Shown: positions 1 to 9,019, numbered from the stretch's first letter. The stretch is 9,881 nucleotides of DNA from Acidobacteriota bacterium (GCA_021782675.1 JAJXUS010000040.1:1-9881); one strand, 5' to 3'. Made by a program: numbers and translations. The notes: generated by a model from the sequence alone, not told the origin.

Positions 1-1350
1 GAGCGCGGTATCGGCCGGCCATCGACCTACGCCTCCATCATCAGCACCATTCAGGAGCGGGAGTACGTGGCGAAGGTGCCGCCCAAAGGCTCGGGCCGCT
101 TCTACCCGACTGAGATTGGCATGGTGGTGAATGATCTGCTGGTGAAGAATTTTCCGTACATTTTCAATCCGGACTACACGGCCAAGCTGGAAGTTGAGCT
201 GGATGCCGTGGAAGAGGGTGACGAAAAGTGGACGGACCTGCTAAAGGGCTTTTATGGCTACTTCCAGAAGGAGCTCGCTTATGCGGACAAGCACATGGAA
301 GATATCAAGCGCATGGAAGAGCCCACGCAGGAGACCTGTCCGCAGTGCGGCTCACCGCTTGTGCTGAAGTGGGGCAAGTTCGGTTCGTTCTTTGCCTGTA
401 CGGCGTACGACAAGAAAAAGCCGGTCAGCATCGCCAGCAACTCCTGGGAGAAAGATCCGAAGAAGGCGATCCATCGCGTCGAAGAAAAGCTCTCCTACCC
501 GGTGACCGTCAAAGCGACCGGAGGGGCTGATCCGGATACGCCCGCGATGGCCGCCGCCAACCGGAAAGAGATGGAGGCAGCGCTCAACCAGGTTGCCGGG
601 CCTGAGCGCAAGCTGATCGTCGAGCAGGTGAGCTGTAACTACACGCGCGAGAATTTCGAAGCCAAGCCGAACCTGAACAATGCGGAGGTTCAGGGTGCGG
701 AAGCCGAAGAGGAGTTCTGCGAAAATTGCGGCCGGGTGATGGTTCTGCGCAACGGACCGTTTGGGCAGTTTATGGCGTGCCCCGGCTACAGCGAAGATCC
801 GCCCTGCAAGACGATTCGCAAGCTCACGTCCAAGCAGCAGCAGAAGCCGCCGGTGCCGCTCGATGAGAACTGCCCGAAGTGCGGCATGCAACTGGTGCGG
901 CGCAATGGCCAGTATGGCGAGTTCGTCTCCTGCAGCGGCTACCCGAAGTGCAAATACATTAAGCAGAACCTGACCGGCGTAAAGTGCCCCAAGTGCGGCG
1001 AGGGCGACCTGGCCGAGCGCAAGGCACGCCGCGGCAATCTCTTCTACGGTTGCACGAATTATCCCAAGTGCGACTTCACCTCAAACCTGAAGCCCGTTCC
1101 GCAGAAGTGCCCGGATTGCGGCAGCCCGTACCTGCTGGAAAAGACGTTGAAGTCTGGCGTGTACCTGATCTGTCCAAACAACGAAGGGCAGTCGCAGGAC
1201 GAGAAGCCGAAGAAAGGGCGGGGCAAATCAGCGGCACCCGCAAAAGCTTTGCCACCGGCGAAGCCGTGCTCCTTTGAAGAACGCATCGGCGATGCCCAGG
1301 AAGCTCCGGCAAAGGACGAGCGGCGCACGCCGGCGGCAGCGGCGGTCTAG
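1..1350 (+). CDS. topA: DNA topoisomerase I, C-terminal part (5' end outside the window)
   Basis: Type IA topoisomerase, which relaxes negative supercoils through a transient 5'-phosphotyrosine break. The reading frame is open from base 1, so the gene starts upstream; 449 residues are visible. The first residues, ERGIGRPSTYASII followed by a short link to FYPTEIG, match the conserved end of the catalytic core, so the active-site tyrosine lies outside. Window residues 113 onward form a zinc-ribbon tail. Ribbons 2, 3 and 4 have four cysteines each (240/243/260/269, 291/294/311/317, 329/332/351/357). Ribbon 1 has C113, C116 and C133, and its likely fourth cysteine, C212, comes only after a long insertion. 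Ribbon 5 (C370, C373, C391) lacks a fourth cysteine. The last ~50 residues are rich in Lys, Ala and Pro and look disordered. The stop is TAG. The identity is clear from the core motif and ribbons. Confidence 0.96.
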   Translation, partial: ERGIGRPSTYASIISTIQEREYVAKVPPKGSGRFYPTEIGMVVNDLLVKNFPYIFNPDYTAKLEVELDAVEEGDEKWTDLLKGFYGYFQKELAYADKHMEDIKRMEEPTQETCPQCGSPLVLKWGKFGSFFACTAYDKKKPVSIASNSWEKDPKKAIHRVEEKLSYPVTVKATGGADPDTPAMAAANRKEMEAALNQVAGPERKLIVEQVSCNYTRENFEAKPNLNNAEVQGAEAEEEFCENCGRVMVLRNGPFGQFMACPGYSEDPPCKTIRKLTSKQQQKPPVPLDENCPKCGMQLVRRNGQYGEFVSCSGYPKCKYIKQNLTGVKCPKCGEGDLAERKARRGNLFYGCTNYPKCDFTSNLKPVPQKCPDCGSPYLLEKTLKSGVYLICPNNEGQSQDEKPKKGRGKSAAPAKALPPAKPCSFEERIGDAQEAPAKDERRTPAAAAV

Positions 1351-1380
1351 CAGTCGCGAAACCGGGAATCTGAACCTTTG

Positions 1381-1385
1381 GGAGG
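1381..1385 (+). promoter_or_regulatory. Ribosome binding site that fixes the start of the following gene
   Basis: GGAGG lies 7 bases before the ATG at 1393. An in-frame TTG at 1378 would lengthen the protein by five residues, but it sits before this site and has no Shine-Dalgarno sequence of its own. The ATG is therefore preferred. Confidence 0.75.
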
Positions 1386-1392
1386 AATTTGC

Positions 1393-1839
1393 ATGGAAAT
1401 GCTCCAGCCCACGGCCGACGATGCCATGGTGATTCTGAAGCTGTACGAACTGCGGCAGGAGGAGCGCCTGCGCAAGGCGCGGCACTGGTTGCTCTTCACG
1501 TTTCAGCCGGCAAATGCTGAGGAGTTTTTTGCTGTCGCGCAGACCTCCGGCTCTGAGGAGAACGCTTTCTTCCGGCAGGCGACCAGCTATTGGGAGATGG
1601 CCGCAGCGATGGTTCTGCGAGGCGCCGTGAACGCAGATCTCTTCCTGGACAGCAATGGTGAGGGCATCGCCATCCTGGCGAAGTTCAGCCGCTTTGGGGA
1701 GGCATTCACGGCTCGTATGCACCGGCCCTTTATGGCAAAGACTGCCGAGCTTACCCGTCAGTTTCCAGCCGCGCAGGCAATCCATGACCGCATGGCCGCC
1801 CGCTTCAGGAACAACATTGCGCCATCCCATCAAAAATAA
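1393..1839 (+). CDS. Conserved-looking protein of unknown function, 148 residues
   Basis: I do not recognise a family with confidence. The protein is soluble: no signal peptide and no membrane segment. It is probably mostly helical, with a charged N-terminal helix (LYELRQEERLRKARHW, residues ~17-32), then an aromatic stretch (LLFTFQP), an acidic-aromatic segment (AEEFF), a SYWEMAAAMVLRGA helix near the middle and an Arg-rich C-terminus. The start is the ATG with a good GGAGG site. It begins 42 bases after topA with no hairpin terminator between, so the two could share a transcript. Codon use resembles its neighbours, and the protein looks like a real, folded product. It may be a small lineage-specific family or one of the DUF families of about 150 residues; I cannot say which from the sequence alone. 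Confidence 0.8.
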   Translation: MEMLQPTADDAMVILKLYELRQEERLRKARHWLLFTFQPANAEEFFAVAQTSGSEENAFFRQATSYWEMAAAMVLRGAVNADLFLDSNGEGIAILAKFSRFGEAFTARMHRPFMAKTAELTRQFPAAQAIHDRMAARFRNNIAPSHQK

Positions 1840-2029
1840 AATCGATATTCTCCAACCTGGTTGATCCCTGCTTCGCACTCGTTGGCCCGCAGAGGCTGAT
1901 CGCAGCGGCTCAAGGCATTTCCTTCGAACGCGTGCGTCCAACAGGGCGCGCCCTTTCCCGTTGTATGCGGACTGGCATAAGAATTATGGAATGAGGTATT
2001 GTTGTTCTTAGAGCGTTTGGAGCGAAAGT
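1840..2029. other. Non-coding gap, likely holding the promoter of the DUF427 gene
   Basis: No convincing coding frame runs here; minus-strand open frames overlap both neighbours and have no recognisable product. The stretch from about 1978 to 2010 is richer in A and T than its surroundings. A weak pair, TTGTAT at 1961 and TATGGA at 1985, could be -35/-10 boxes with 18-base spacing, but the match is poor. I see no strong terminator after the preceding gene, only 4-base stems. Confidence 0.3.
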
Positions 2030-2314
2030 ATGGCGAAAGCAGTTTGGAACGGTAAAGTACTGGCAGAGAGCGACAAGACGCAGACTGTCGAAGGAAATAT
2101 CTACTTTCCCCACGACTCGATTGACCGTGAGTATTTCCGGGCAAGCTCAACCATCTCCGCGTGTCCCTGGAAGGGTCAGGCACGGTATTACACCATTCTG
2201 GTGGATGGTCAGGAAAACTCCGACGCTGCCTGGTATTATCCCGACCCAAAACCGGCGGCGCGCTCCATCAAAAATTATGTGGCCTTCTGGCGCGGCGTAG
2301 AGATCGAAAAGTAA
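2030..2314 (+). CDS. DUF427 domain protein
   Basis: A 94-residue single-domain protein. Recognised by the family pattern: an early WNGKVLAES strand, FP and EYF in the middle, CPWKG.A.YY at about residues 45-54, a DAAW.YP.P segment at about 65-73, and a final YVAFW strand. DUF427 proteins are small beta-rich (beta-tent) domains. The Pfam name suggests a nucleotidyltransferase, but a biochemical role is not established. The start is ATG with GGAG 7 bases upstream (2019-2022). The gene is separated from the upstream gene by 190 bases, so it probably has its own promoter. It converges on the histidine kinase gene, with 25 bases between the two stop codons. The length is normal for stand-alone members. 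The family call is secure; the function is unknown. Confidence 0.9.
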   Translation: MAKAVWNGKVLAESDKTQTVEGNIYFPHDSIDREYFRASSTISACPWKGQARYYTILVDGQENSDAAWYYPDPKPAARSIKNYVAFWRGVEIEK

Positions 2315-2339
2315 CCACGAGTGCCAATCCCACGCCGGA

Positions 2340-3809
2340 TCAGTACGCGCCCGGCTGCTCGAGCGGCAAGCGCACGCGAAAGCACGTGTTTCCAGGCTCA
2401 GATTCCAGACTGATCGTTCCGTTGTATCGGGTCAGAATGCGCTGCACCGTATCGAGCCCCAGGCCCTGTCCGGTTCCGGCGGGCTTGGTCGTAAAGAACG
2501 GCTCGAAGATCCGGCTCCGGATGTCGGCAGGAATCCCGGGGCCGTCGTCGCGGATATCGACGTGAATCATATCGCCAGCGTGCCCGGTGCACAGCCGTAA
2601 CGTCCCCTGGTCTTTCATGGCGTCCAGCGCGTTTTCCATCAGAGCCATCCAGACCTGATTCAGCTCACTGCCATTGGCCGCAATACAGGGCAGCTCTGCC
2701 TCGTATTCCCGCACCACTTCGACATTATGCAGCCGGTAGTGCAGCATCGCCAGCGTACTCTCGAGCGACTGCGCCAGATCGATGTCCTGAAGCGGAGCCT
2801 GATCCATGTGGGAGTATTCCTGAATCGCCCGGATCAGATCGAAGATGCGGGCCGTCGATTCAAGCATGGTTGCGGTCATGCGTTCGGCGCGCAGGGTCGC
2901 GGCAAAGTGCACCAGCGTCAGGTTCGCCGCTTCACGGCTTAAAAACGCATCCAGCGCGGCCAACTGGTCAATCTCAATGCCGGCCTCGGCATAGACCGGC
3001 GCAATCTCCCAGGCATTGGCCACGCCGCGCTGCTCCAGCCATCGGAGCATCCGCTCTTCCAGGGCCTGCATGTGCAGCGGACCCATAGCAGGCTTTCGTG
3101 CGTCAAGGCTGGCCTGCAAGGCTGCGACCCAGGTGCGGTACTGTTCCTGCTGTTCGATAGAGAGGCAGAGTTTGCCCGCCTCATAGCTGGCGCTGCCATA
3201 AGCACGCAGGTCCTGCATCAGGTTGCTGGCTGCGCGACGCGCGGCGCTGGCAGGGTTATTCAGTTCGTGCGCCAGATTGGCGGCCAGCTTGCCCAGTGCG
3301 CTCAGCTTCTCCGCCTGTTGCTCCAGCCGGGTCATCTCGCGGACGCGGTCAATCAACACATGCACACATCGCTGCGCCATCGCAGGGATGGCGGCGAGCA
3401 TCGCAGGGAACTGCGATTTATCGATCAGCAGCGCCCACAGGTCTTCGCTGACCGTTCCTGTCCCGCCCGCGGTCTTCATCCGCGAAAACGGCAGCAGTCC
3501 CGTGAGCGCGCCGGAGCGGGCGATAAACAGGCTCCCCTGGCCGCCCTTGCGGCGGCGGACCTGGACATCGCCCTCGAGCAGGATGATCATGCGGGACACT
3601 TTGTCGCCATCGTCGAACAGGCGGGTTCCGCGGGGTGCCCGAATCTCGATGGAGTTCTCCGCCAGCCAGCGGAAATCCTCGTCCGCCATCCCCTCCAGCG
3701 GACGGACGGCACGCAACGCAGCGATGATCCGTTCAGGATCCGAGGACAGCCGAACGGAGCCGCGCGGAAGCTCGTCGGTGGATTCCGCCATGGATGGTGT
3801 TGGGTTCAT
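2340..3809 (-). CDS. Soluble sensor histidine kinase with an N-terminal cyclic-nucleotide-binding-like domain
   Basis: 489 residues with no membrane segment, so a cytoplasmic sensor. Residues ~28-155 form a cNMP-binding-like beta roll (R..ARRPRG-type strand, then MIILLEGDVQV at ~74-84), but the phosphate-cassette region (GALTGLLPFSR, 100-110) is not the usual GE...RxA. The kinase core follows. The H box is LAHELNNPA with H181 as phospho-acceptor. A long helical spacer runs from ~195 to 340. The N box is centred on N393 (MENALDAM), G1 is DDGPGIP (421-427), the F box is FEPFFTTK, and G2 is GQGLGL (447-452). The start is ATG with GGGGGAG 5 bases upstream. No response regulator lies next to it in the window, so its partner is unknown. 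It is the next gene after ilvC on the same strand, 101 bases away and behind a strong hairpin, so co-transcription is doubtful. The kinase call is firm; the ligand is not known. Confidence 0.93.
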   Translation of the reverse strand: MNPTPSMAESTDELPRGSVRLSSDPERIIAALRAVRPLEGMADEDFRWLAENSIEIRAPRGTRLFDDGDKVSRMIILLEGDVQVRRRKGGQGSLFIARSGALTGLLPFSRMKTAGGTGTVSEDLWALLIDKSQFPAMLAAIPAMAQRCVHVLIDRVREMTRLEQQAEKLSALGKLAANLAHELNNPASAARRAASNLMQDLRAYGSASYEAGKLCLSIEQQEQYRTWVAALQASLDARKPAMGPLHMQALEERMLRWLEQRGVANAWEIAPVYAEAGIEIDQLAALDAFLSREAANLTLVHFAATLRAERMTATMLESTARIFDLIRAIQEYSHMDQAPLQDIDLAQSLESTLAMLHYRLHNVEVVREYEAELPCIAANGSELNQVWMALMENALDAMKDQGTLRLCTGHAGDMIHVDIRDDGPGIPADIRSRIFEPFFTTKPAGTGQGLGLDTVQRILTRYNGTISLESEPGNTCFRVRLPLEQPGAY

Positions 3810-3841
3810 GCGAGCTCCCCCAGAGTAGTCCCTTAATGTTA

Positions 3842-3886
3842 CAGCGGCGTAGAGCTCCGGTTTTGTCCCGGAATTCCACGCCGCTG
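3842..3886 (-). terminator. Strong hairpin after ilvC, possible terminator or 3'-end stabiliser
   Basis: A 19-base stem (3868-3886 with 3842-3860) closes a 7-base loop. Sixteen of 19 positions pair perfectly, including nine in a row at the base and five by the loop. Read on the - strand, the other three are two G-U wobbles and one C-A mismatch; on the + strand one is a wobble and two are mismatches, so the structure is slightly better in the ilvC transcript. It begins 24 bases after the ilvC stop and ends 32 bases before the kinase start. The bases after it (TAACATTAAG) are not a U tract, so a classic intrinsic terminator is not certain. Confidence 0.55.
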
Positions 3887-3910
3887 CCGTATCAACAACT
3901 GAGTCTTGAC

Positions 3911-4993
<1,083 letters not shown>

Positions 4994-5584
4994 TTATTCG
5001 ATCGCTTCTTCAAGAAAATCCTGCCCCGGCGCAGCCACGGCAGCAATTCCCGGCTCAGAGGTTGCGTCACTCAGAGCATCCAGCACGCGGCTGGTGTGGT
5101 GTCCGCGGCGCATCGCCATGCGCCCGGTACGCGCCATTTCCAGAATCTGATACTTGCTCTCTTCCAGAATCTGGACCAGCCCTTCGATCTTGCTCGCGCT
5201 TCCGGTCAGCTCCAGCATCATGGAGTCCGGGGCCAGGTCCACCACGCGCGCCCGAAAAACCTCCGCCAGCTGAAACAGGTCAGAACGGGTCGCAACCCCG
5301 GCGGCAACTTTCAGCAGCGCCAGCTCTCGCACCACGGCCGAGTGCCGGCCCACGTCATCGACCTCACGCACCTCTTCCAGCTTGTAAAGTGAGGCCAGGA
5401 TGCGGTGCGCGCGATCCTCAGGCGCCGCGGCGACGATGGTCATGCGGGAGATGCCCGCCGTCTCGCTCCGGCCTACAGTCAGCGATGTGATGTTGGTGTT
5501 AAGCCGCCGGAACAGCGACGCGACACGCGATAGCACGCCAGGCCGGTCATCCACCAGAATCACAAATGTGTGCAGCACCGTCAT
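4994..5584 (-). CDS. ilvN: Acetolactate synthase small (regulatory) subunit
   Basis: Regulatory partner of IlvB; it raises catalytic activity and usually carries valine feedback inhibition. 196 residues. Residues 4-77 are the ACT domain, with the typical start (VDDRPGVLSRVASLF) and NITSLTVG; G16 and N31 align with the positions that form the valine site in enterobacterial enzymes, so feedback control is plausible. Residues ~85-161 are the C-terminal domain of the family, ending in the usual GR.A..RG. About 35 further residues (162-196) exceed the ~160-residue norm. The start ATG overlaps the ilvB stop as ATGA, with GGAGG 4 bases ahead (5589-5593), so translation is probably coupled. In some genomes this gene is called ilvH. 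Confidence 0.97.
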   Translation of the reverse strand: MTVLHTFVILVDDRPGVLSRVASLFRRLNTNITSLTVGRSETAGISRMTIVAAAPEDRAHRILASLYKLEEVREVDDVGRHSAVVRELALLKVAAGVATRSDLFQLAEVFRARVVDLAPDSMMLELTGSASKIEGLVQILEESKYQILEMARTGRMAMRRGHHTSRVLDALSDATSEPGIAAVAAPGQDFLEEAIE

Positions 5585-7329
5585 GCGTCCTCCGCCGATT
5601 CCAACAGCGGGTTCTCCGCCGGCCGGCGGATCATCTCATGCAGTGCGGCACCCGTGGGAATCATCGGGTACACCGAGTCCTCCTGCTGCACGCGGAAGTC
5701 GATCAGGAAGGCGCCGCGTCGGCTGCGGGCGGCGCGCACGGCATCCAGCACCTCAGTCCGGCGCGTGACACGGGCGCCCGGGATCTCATGCGCATCGGCA
5801 AGCTTTACAAAGTCAGGACTGCGCAGCGGCGTGGACTGGTAGTTCTTCTCGTAGAAGAATTCCTGCCATTGCCGCACCATGCCGAGATAGCCGTTATTGA
5901 TGACGGCGATGTTGATGTCGAGATCTTCCTGCGCGATGGTAGCAAGCTCGGGGCTGGTCATCTGAAACCCGCCATCCCCGGCGATGACCCAGACTTCCTT
6001 TTCCGGGCAGGCGATCTTTGCGCCAATGGCCGCCGGCAGCGCAAACCCCATGGTGCCAAGTCCGCCGGACGTGATGAGCGAGCGCGGCCGGTCGTGCTTG
6101 TAGTACTGCGCCTCCCACATCTGGTGCTGGCCCACATCGGTGACAACGATTGCCTCGCCGCGCGTCTCGCGCCAAAGATCGTTCATGACGTGTGCCGCAT
6201 ACAAGTGGCCATTGTCCGGCAGTTGCTGAATGTCCCGCACGGCGGCACTGCCGCGCATGATGCGGATGGCATGCAGCCATGCCGAACCGTCCCGGCGCGT
6301 GATCTGGGGCAGCATGGCTTCCAGCACCTGCTTCAGGTCGCCGATCAGCGCCACATCTACGCGGACGTTCTTGTTGATCTCAGAAGGATCAATCTCGATG
6401 TGGATTTTTTTCGCGTTGGGCGCGTAGGTGGCGAGCGTCCCCGTTACACGGTCGTCAAAGCGCATGCCGCAGGCAATCAGTAAGTCCGCCTGCTGAATGG
6501 CGTGATTCACCCAGCTCTCCCCGTGCATGCCCATCATGCCCAGGCTGAGCGGATGCGAGGCAGGGAAGGCGGTCAGACCCAGCAAGGTGGACGCAACGGG
6601 AATCTGCAGCCGCTCCGCCAGCGTGCGCACCTGCTCAATTGCTCCCGAGTGCAGAATGCCTTGGCCGGCGAGGATCACCGGCCGCTCCGCGCGGCGCAAC
6701 AGCTCCACCGCCTCCGCGAGAGAACCAGGGCCGTTGAAGCGGGATGCATGGCGCCGTGCGGGGGCGGGCGCAGCGGCGGCAAAGTCGAAGATTGCCGATC
6801 CCTGCTGCGCATCCTTGGTAATGTCCACCAGCACTGGTCCGGGGCGGCCGGACTGCGCCACACGGAAGGCATCGCGCAGCGCGGGCGCGACATCTTCGGC
6901 CCGGCTTACCAGATAGTTGTGCTTGGTGATGGGCATCGTGATGCCCGTAATGTCGAGCTCCTGAAACGCATCCGTTCCCAGCACTTTGCTCGAGACCTGT
7001 CCGGTGACGCAGACGATGGGAACGGAGTCCAGCATCGCGTTTGCGATGCCGGTGACCAGGTTGGTCGCCCCGGGTCCGGAGGTGGCGACCGCCACCCCGA
7101 CACGCCCCGAGGCGCGGGCATAGCCGTCCGCCATATGCGTGGCGCCCTGCTCATGCCGCACCAGGATGTGGCGGATCGGAAACTTTCGCAGCGCATCATA
7201 CGCGGGCAGAATAGCGCCGCCGGGATAGCCGAACACATCCCGCACGCCTTCGCCGGCCAGCGTAGCCCAGAGCGCTTCGGCGCCAGTCAGGCGCGTCGGG
7301 TGCGCGTACAGTTCGCTTTCGTTGGTCAT
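5581..7329 (-). CDS. ilvB: Acetolactate synthase large (catalytic) subunit
   Basis: ThDP- and FAD-dependent enzyme that condenses pyruvate with a second pyruvate or with 2-oxobutyrate, the committed step of branched-chain synthesis. 582 residues, normal length. Near the N-terminus are GYPGGAI..AYDAL and the catalytic glutamate E60 in RHEQGA.HMADGYARA. The FAD domain covers the middle (RFDDRVTG at ~290-297). The ThDP/Mg motif runs from GDG (451-453) to NNG (478-480). W487 is at the position linked to herbicide sensitivity in plant homologues. The ATG start lies 7 bases after the ilvD stop and has only a weak GTGAG ahead of it, which suggests coupling to ilvD translation. The stop overlaps the ilvN start. 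The alternatives (other ThDP enzymes such as glyoxylate carboligase) are ruled out by ilvN next to it. Confidence 0.98.
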   Translation of the reverse strand: MTNESELYAHPTRLTGAEALWATLAGEGVRDVFGYPGGAILPAYDALRKFPIRHILVRHEQGATHMADGYARASGRVGVAVATSGPGATNLVTGIANAMLDSVPIVCVTGQVSSKVLGTDAFQELDITGITMPITKHNYLVSRAEDVAPALRDAFRVAQSGRPGPVLVDITKDAQQGSAIFDFAAAAPAPARRHASRFNGPGSLAEAVELLRRAERPVILAGQGILHSGAIEQVRTLAERLQIPVASTLLGLTAFPASHPLSLGMMGMHGESWVNHAIQQADLLIACGMRFDDRVTGTLATYAPNAKKIHIEIDPSEINKNVRVDVALIGDLKQVLEAMLPQITRRDGSAWLHAIRIMRGSAAVRDIQQLPDNGHLYAAHVMNDLWRETRGEAIVVTDVGQHQMWEAQYYKHDRPRSLITSGGLGTMGFALPAAIGAKIACPEKEVWVIAGDGGFQMTSPELATIAQEDLDINIAVINNGYLGMVRQWQEFFYEKNYQSTPLRSPDFVKLADAHEIPGARVTRRTEVLDAVRAARSRRGAFLIDFRVQQEDSVYPMIPTGAALHEMIRRPAENPLLESAEDA

Positions 7330-7336
7330 TGCAGAC

Positions 7337-9019
7337 TCACAGGTTGGTCACAGCGCCGCGGGCGGCGGAGGTGACGGTGTTGGAATATTTGCGGAAGATG
7401 CCGCGCGCGTAACGCGACGGCGGCTCTTTCCACGACTTCATGCGTTCGGCCAGCTCTGCATCGCTGAGCTCGACACGCAGCTCCCGCTTCGCAACGTCGA
7501 AGACGATCGTGTCGCCTTCGCGAATCGCAGCAATCGGACCACCGAGCGCGGCTTCCGGCGCGACATGCCCGGCCATCAGTCCACGCGTAGCGCCGGAGAA
7601 CCGGCCATCGGTCAACAGCGCAACGCTATTGCCAAGCTCCGTGCCCGCGATGGCCGCAGTCACGGCCAGCATTTCGCGCATGCCGGGCCCGCCGCGCGGC
7701 CCTTCGTAGCGGATCACCACAACATCGTTCGGCTTGAGATTTCCCGCCTGTACGGCGGCAAACGCAGCTTCTTCGCTGTCGAAGACGCGTGCGGGTCCGC
7801 GATGTTGCAAATGCTCATGCCCGGCGATCTTGACCACGCAACCCTCCGGCGCAATGTTGCCTTTCAGGATGACGAGACCGCCCGTCGCTTTGATGGGCGT
7901 CTTCAGCGGATAAATCACCTTCTGGCCAGGCTTTTCTTCCGCCAGCGCCGCTTCTTCCGCCAGCGTGCGGCCGGAGACGTTGCGTGTGGCCCCATCCAGC
8001 AGCCCCGCCTGCAGCAGACGCTGCGCCAGAAGACGGCTTCCGCCAGCCTCCTGATAGTCTGTGGCCACGTAACGGCCGCCAGGCTTCAAATCGCACAGCA
8101 GCGGCGTGCGCTCACTGATTTGGTCGAAGTCATCAATCGAGAGGGGAAGGCCCGCCTCATGCGCAATCGCGAGCAGATGCAGTACGGCATTCGTGGAGCC
8201 GCCGGAAGCGGCCACGCTGGCAATAGCATTTTCAAGCGATGCGCGGGTGATGATTTTGCTGGGCCGCAGGCCACTGTGCGCCAGTTGCATCACAATGCGG
8301 CCGGCCTCTCGGGCCGAGCGATTTTTTTCCGCAGAAAGAGCGGGAACTCCCGAGAGCCCCATCGGAGAGATGCCGAGAAATTCGCAGGCCATTGCCATAG
8401 TGTTGGCTGTGAACTGGCCGCCACAGGCACCAGCGCCGGGACACGCGCTGGCTTCCAGCTCCGCCAACCCTGCATCGTCCAGCGTGCCGCGCGCGTGGGC
8501 GCCAATCCCTTCAAACACGTCCTGCACGGTCACGTTTTTGCCGCGGAAGTGGCCGGGCGCAATCGAGCCGCCATAGAGCATCAGCGAGGGAATATCGAGC
8601 CGCGCCAGAGCCATCACCGCAGCTGGCATATTTTTGTCGCAGCCTGCGATGACAACCAGTCCGTCGAACAGATTGCCGCGGGCTACCAGCTCGATGGAGT
8701 CGGCGATGACCTCGCGGCTGACGAGCGAAGCTCGCATTCCTTCCGTGCCCATCGTGATGCCGTCGGAGATGGTGATGGTGTTGAATTCCATGGGCGTGCC
8801 GCCGGTATCCCGTATCCCCTGCTTCACGGCATCGGCCAGCAGCCGCAGATGAAAGTTGCACGGACCAATCTCCGACCAGGTGTTGGCGACTCCGATGATT
8901 GGTTTGGCGAGATCCTCGCGCGTGAACCCAATGCTGTGCAGCATGGCGCGTGCGGCCGCGCGGCTGGGGCCCTCTGTCAGCGGAACGCTGTTTTGCTTGG
9001 CGCCGTTGCTGCCGCTCAT
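7337..9019 (-). CDS. ilvD: Dihydroxy-acid dehydratase
   Basis: Dehydrates 2,3-dihydroxy-isovalerate or -methylvalerate to the 2-oxo acid, the last common step before transamination. 560 residues, full length for the short family. Three conserved cluster cysteines are present: C54 (IGPCN.H), C127 (GCDKNMPA) and C199 (CPGAGACGGQ). This set is typical of the more oxygen-tolerant [2Fe-2S] members, so I infer that cluster type. The catalytic serine is S475 in DGRFSGATRG (471-480), followed by HVAPEA. The start ATG overlaps the leuD stop as ATGA, and AAGGAG lies 8 bases ahead inside leuD (9028-9033). Sugar-acid dehydratases share the fold, but the operon context favours IlvD. Confidence 0.97.
   Translation of the reverse strand: MSGSNGAKQNSVPLTEGPSRAAARAMLHSIGFTREDLAKPIIGVANTWSEIGPCNFHLRLLADAVKQGIRDTGGTPMEFNTITISDGITMGTEGMRASLVSREVIADSIELVARGNLFDGLVVIAGCDKNMPAAVMALARLDIPSLMLYGGSIAPGHFRGKNVTVQDVFEGIGAHARGTLDDAGLAELEASACPGAGACGGQFTANTMAMACEFLGISPMGLSGVPALSAEKNRSAREAGRIVMQLAHSGLRPSKIITRASLENAIASVAASGGSTNAVLHLLAIAHEAGLPLSIDDFDQISERTPLLCDLKPGGRYVATDYQEAGGSRLLAQRLLQAGLLDGATRNVSGRTLAEEAALAEEKPGQKVIYPLKTPIKATGGLVILKGNIAPEGCVVKIAGHEHLQHRGPARVFDSEEAAFAAVQAGNLKPNDVVVIRYEGPRGGPGMREMLAVTAAIAGTELGNSVALLTDGRFSGATRGLMAGHVAPEAALGGPIAAIREGDTIVFDVAKRELRVELSDAELAERMKSWKEPPSRYARGIFRKYSNTVTSAARGAVTNL

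Noticed and set aside
1895..1906. Small stem GCTG/CAGC in the gap after the unknown gene as a terminator.
   Set aside because: Only four base pairs and no U tract; chance occurrence is likely.
1228..1941. A 237-residue - strand open frame opposite the topA end and the next gene.
   Set aside because: It overlaps two + strand genes with ribosome binding sites and conserved-looking products. Its own translation looks random.
2315..2339. A bidirectional terminator between the converging DUF427 and kinase genes.
   Set aside because: The 25-base gap shows no inverted repeat or T run that I can see.
3890..3895. TTGATA on the - strand as a -35 box for the histidine kinase gene.
   Set aside because: No -10 box lies at 15-19 bases; the downstream sequence is the GC-rich hairpin stem.
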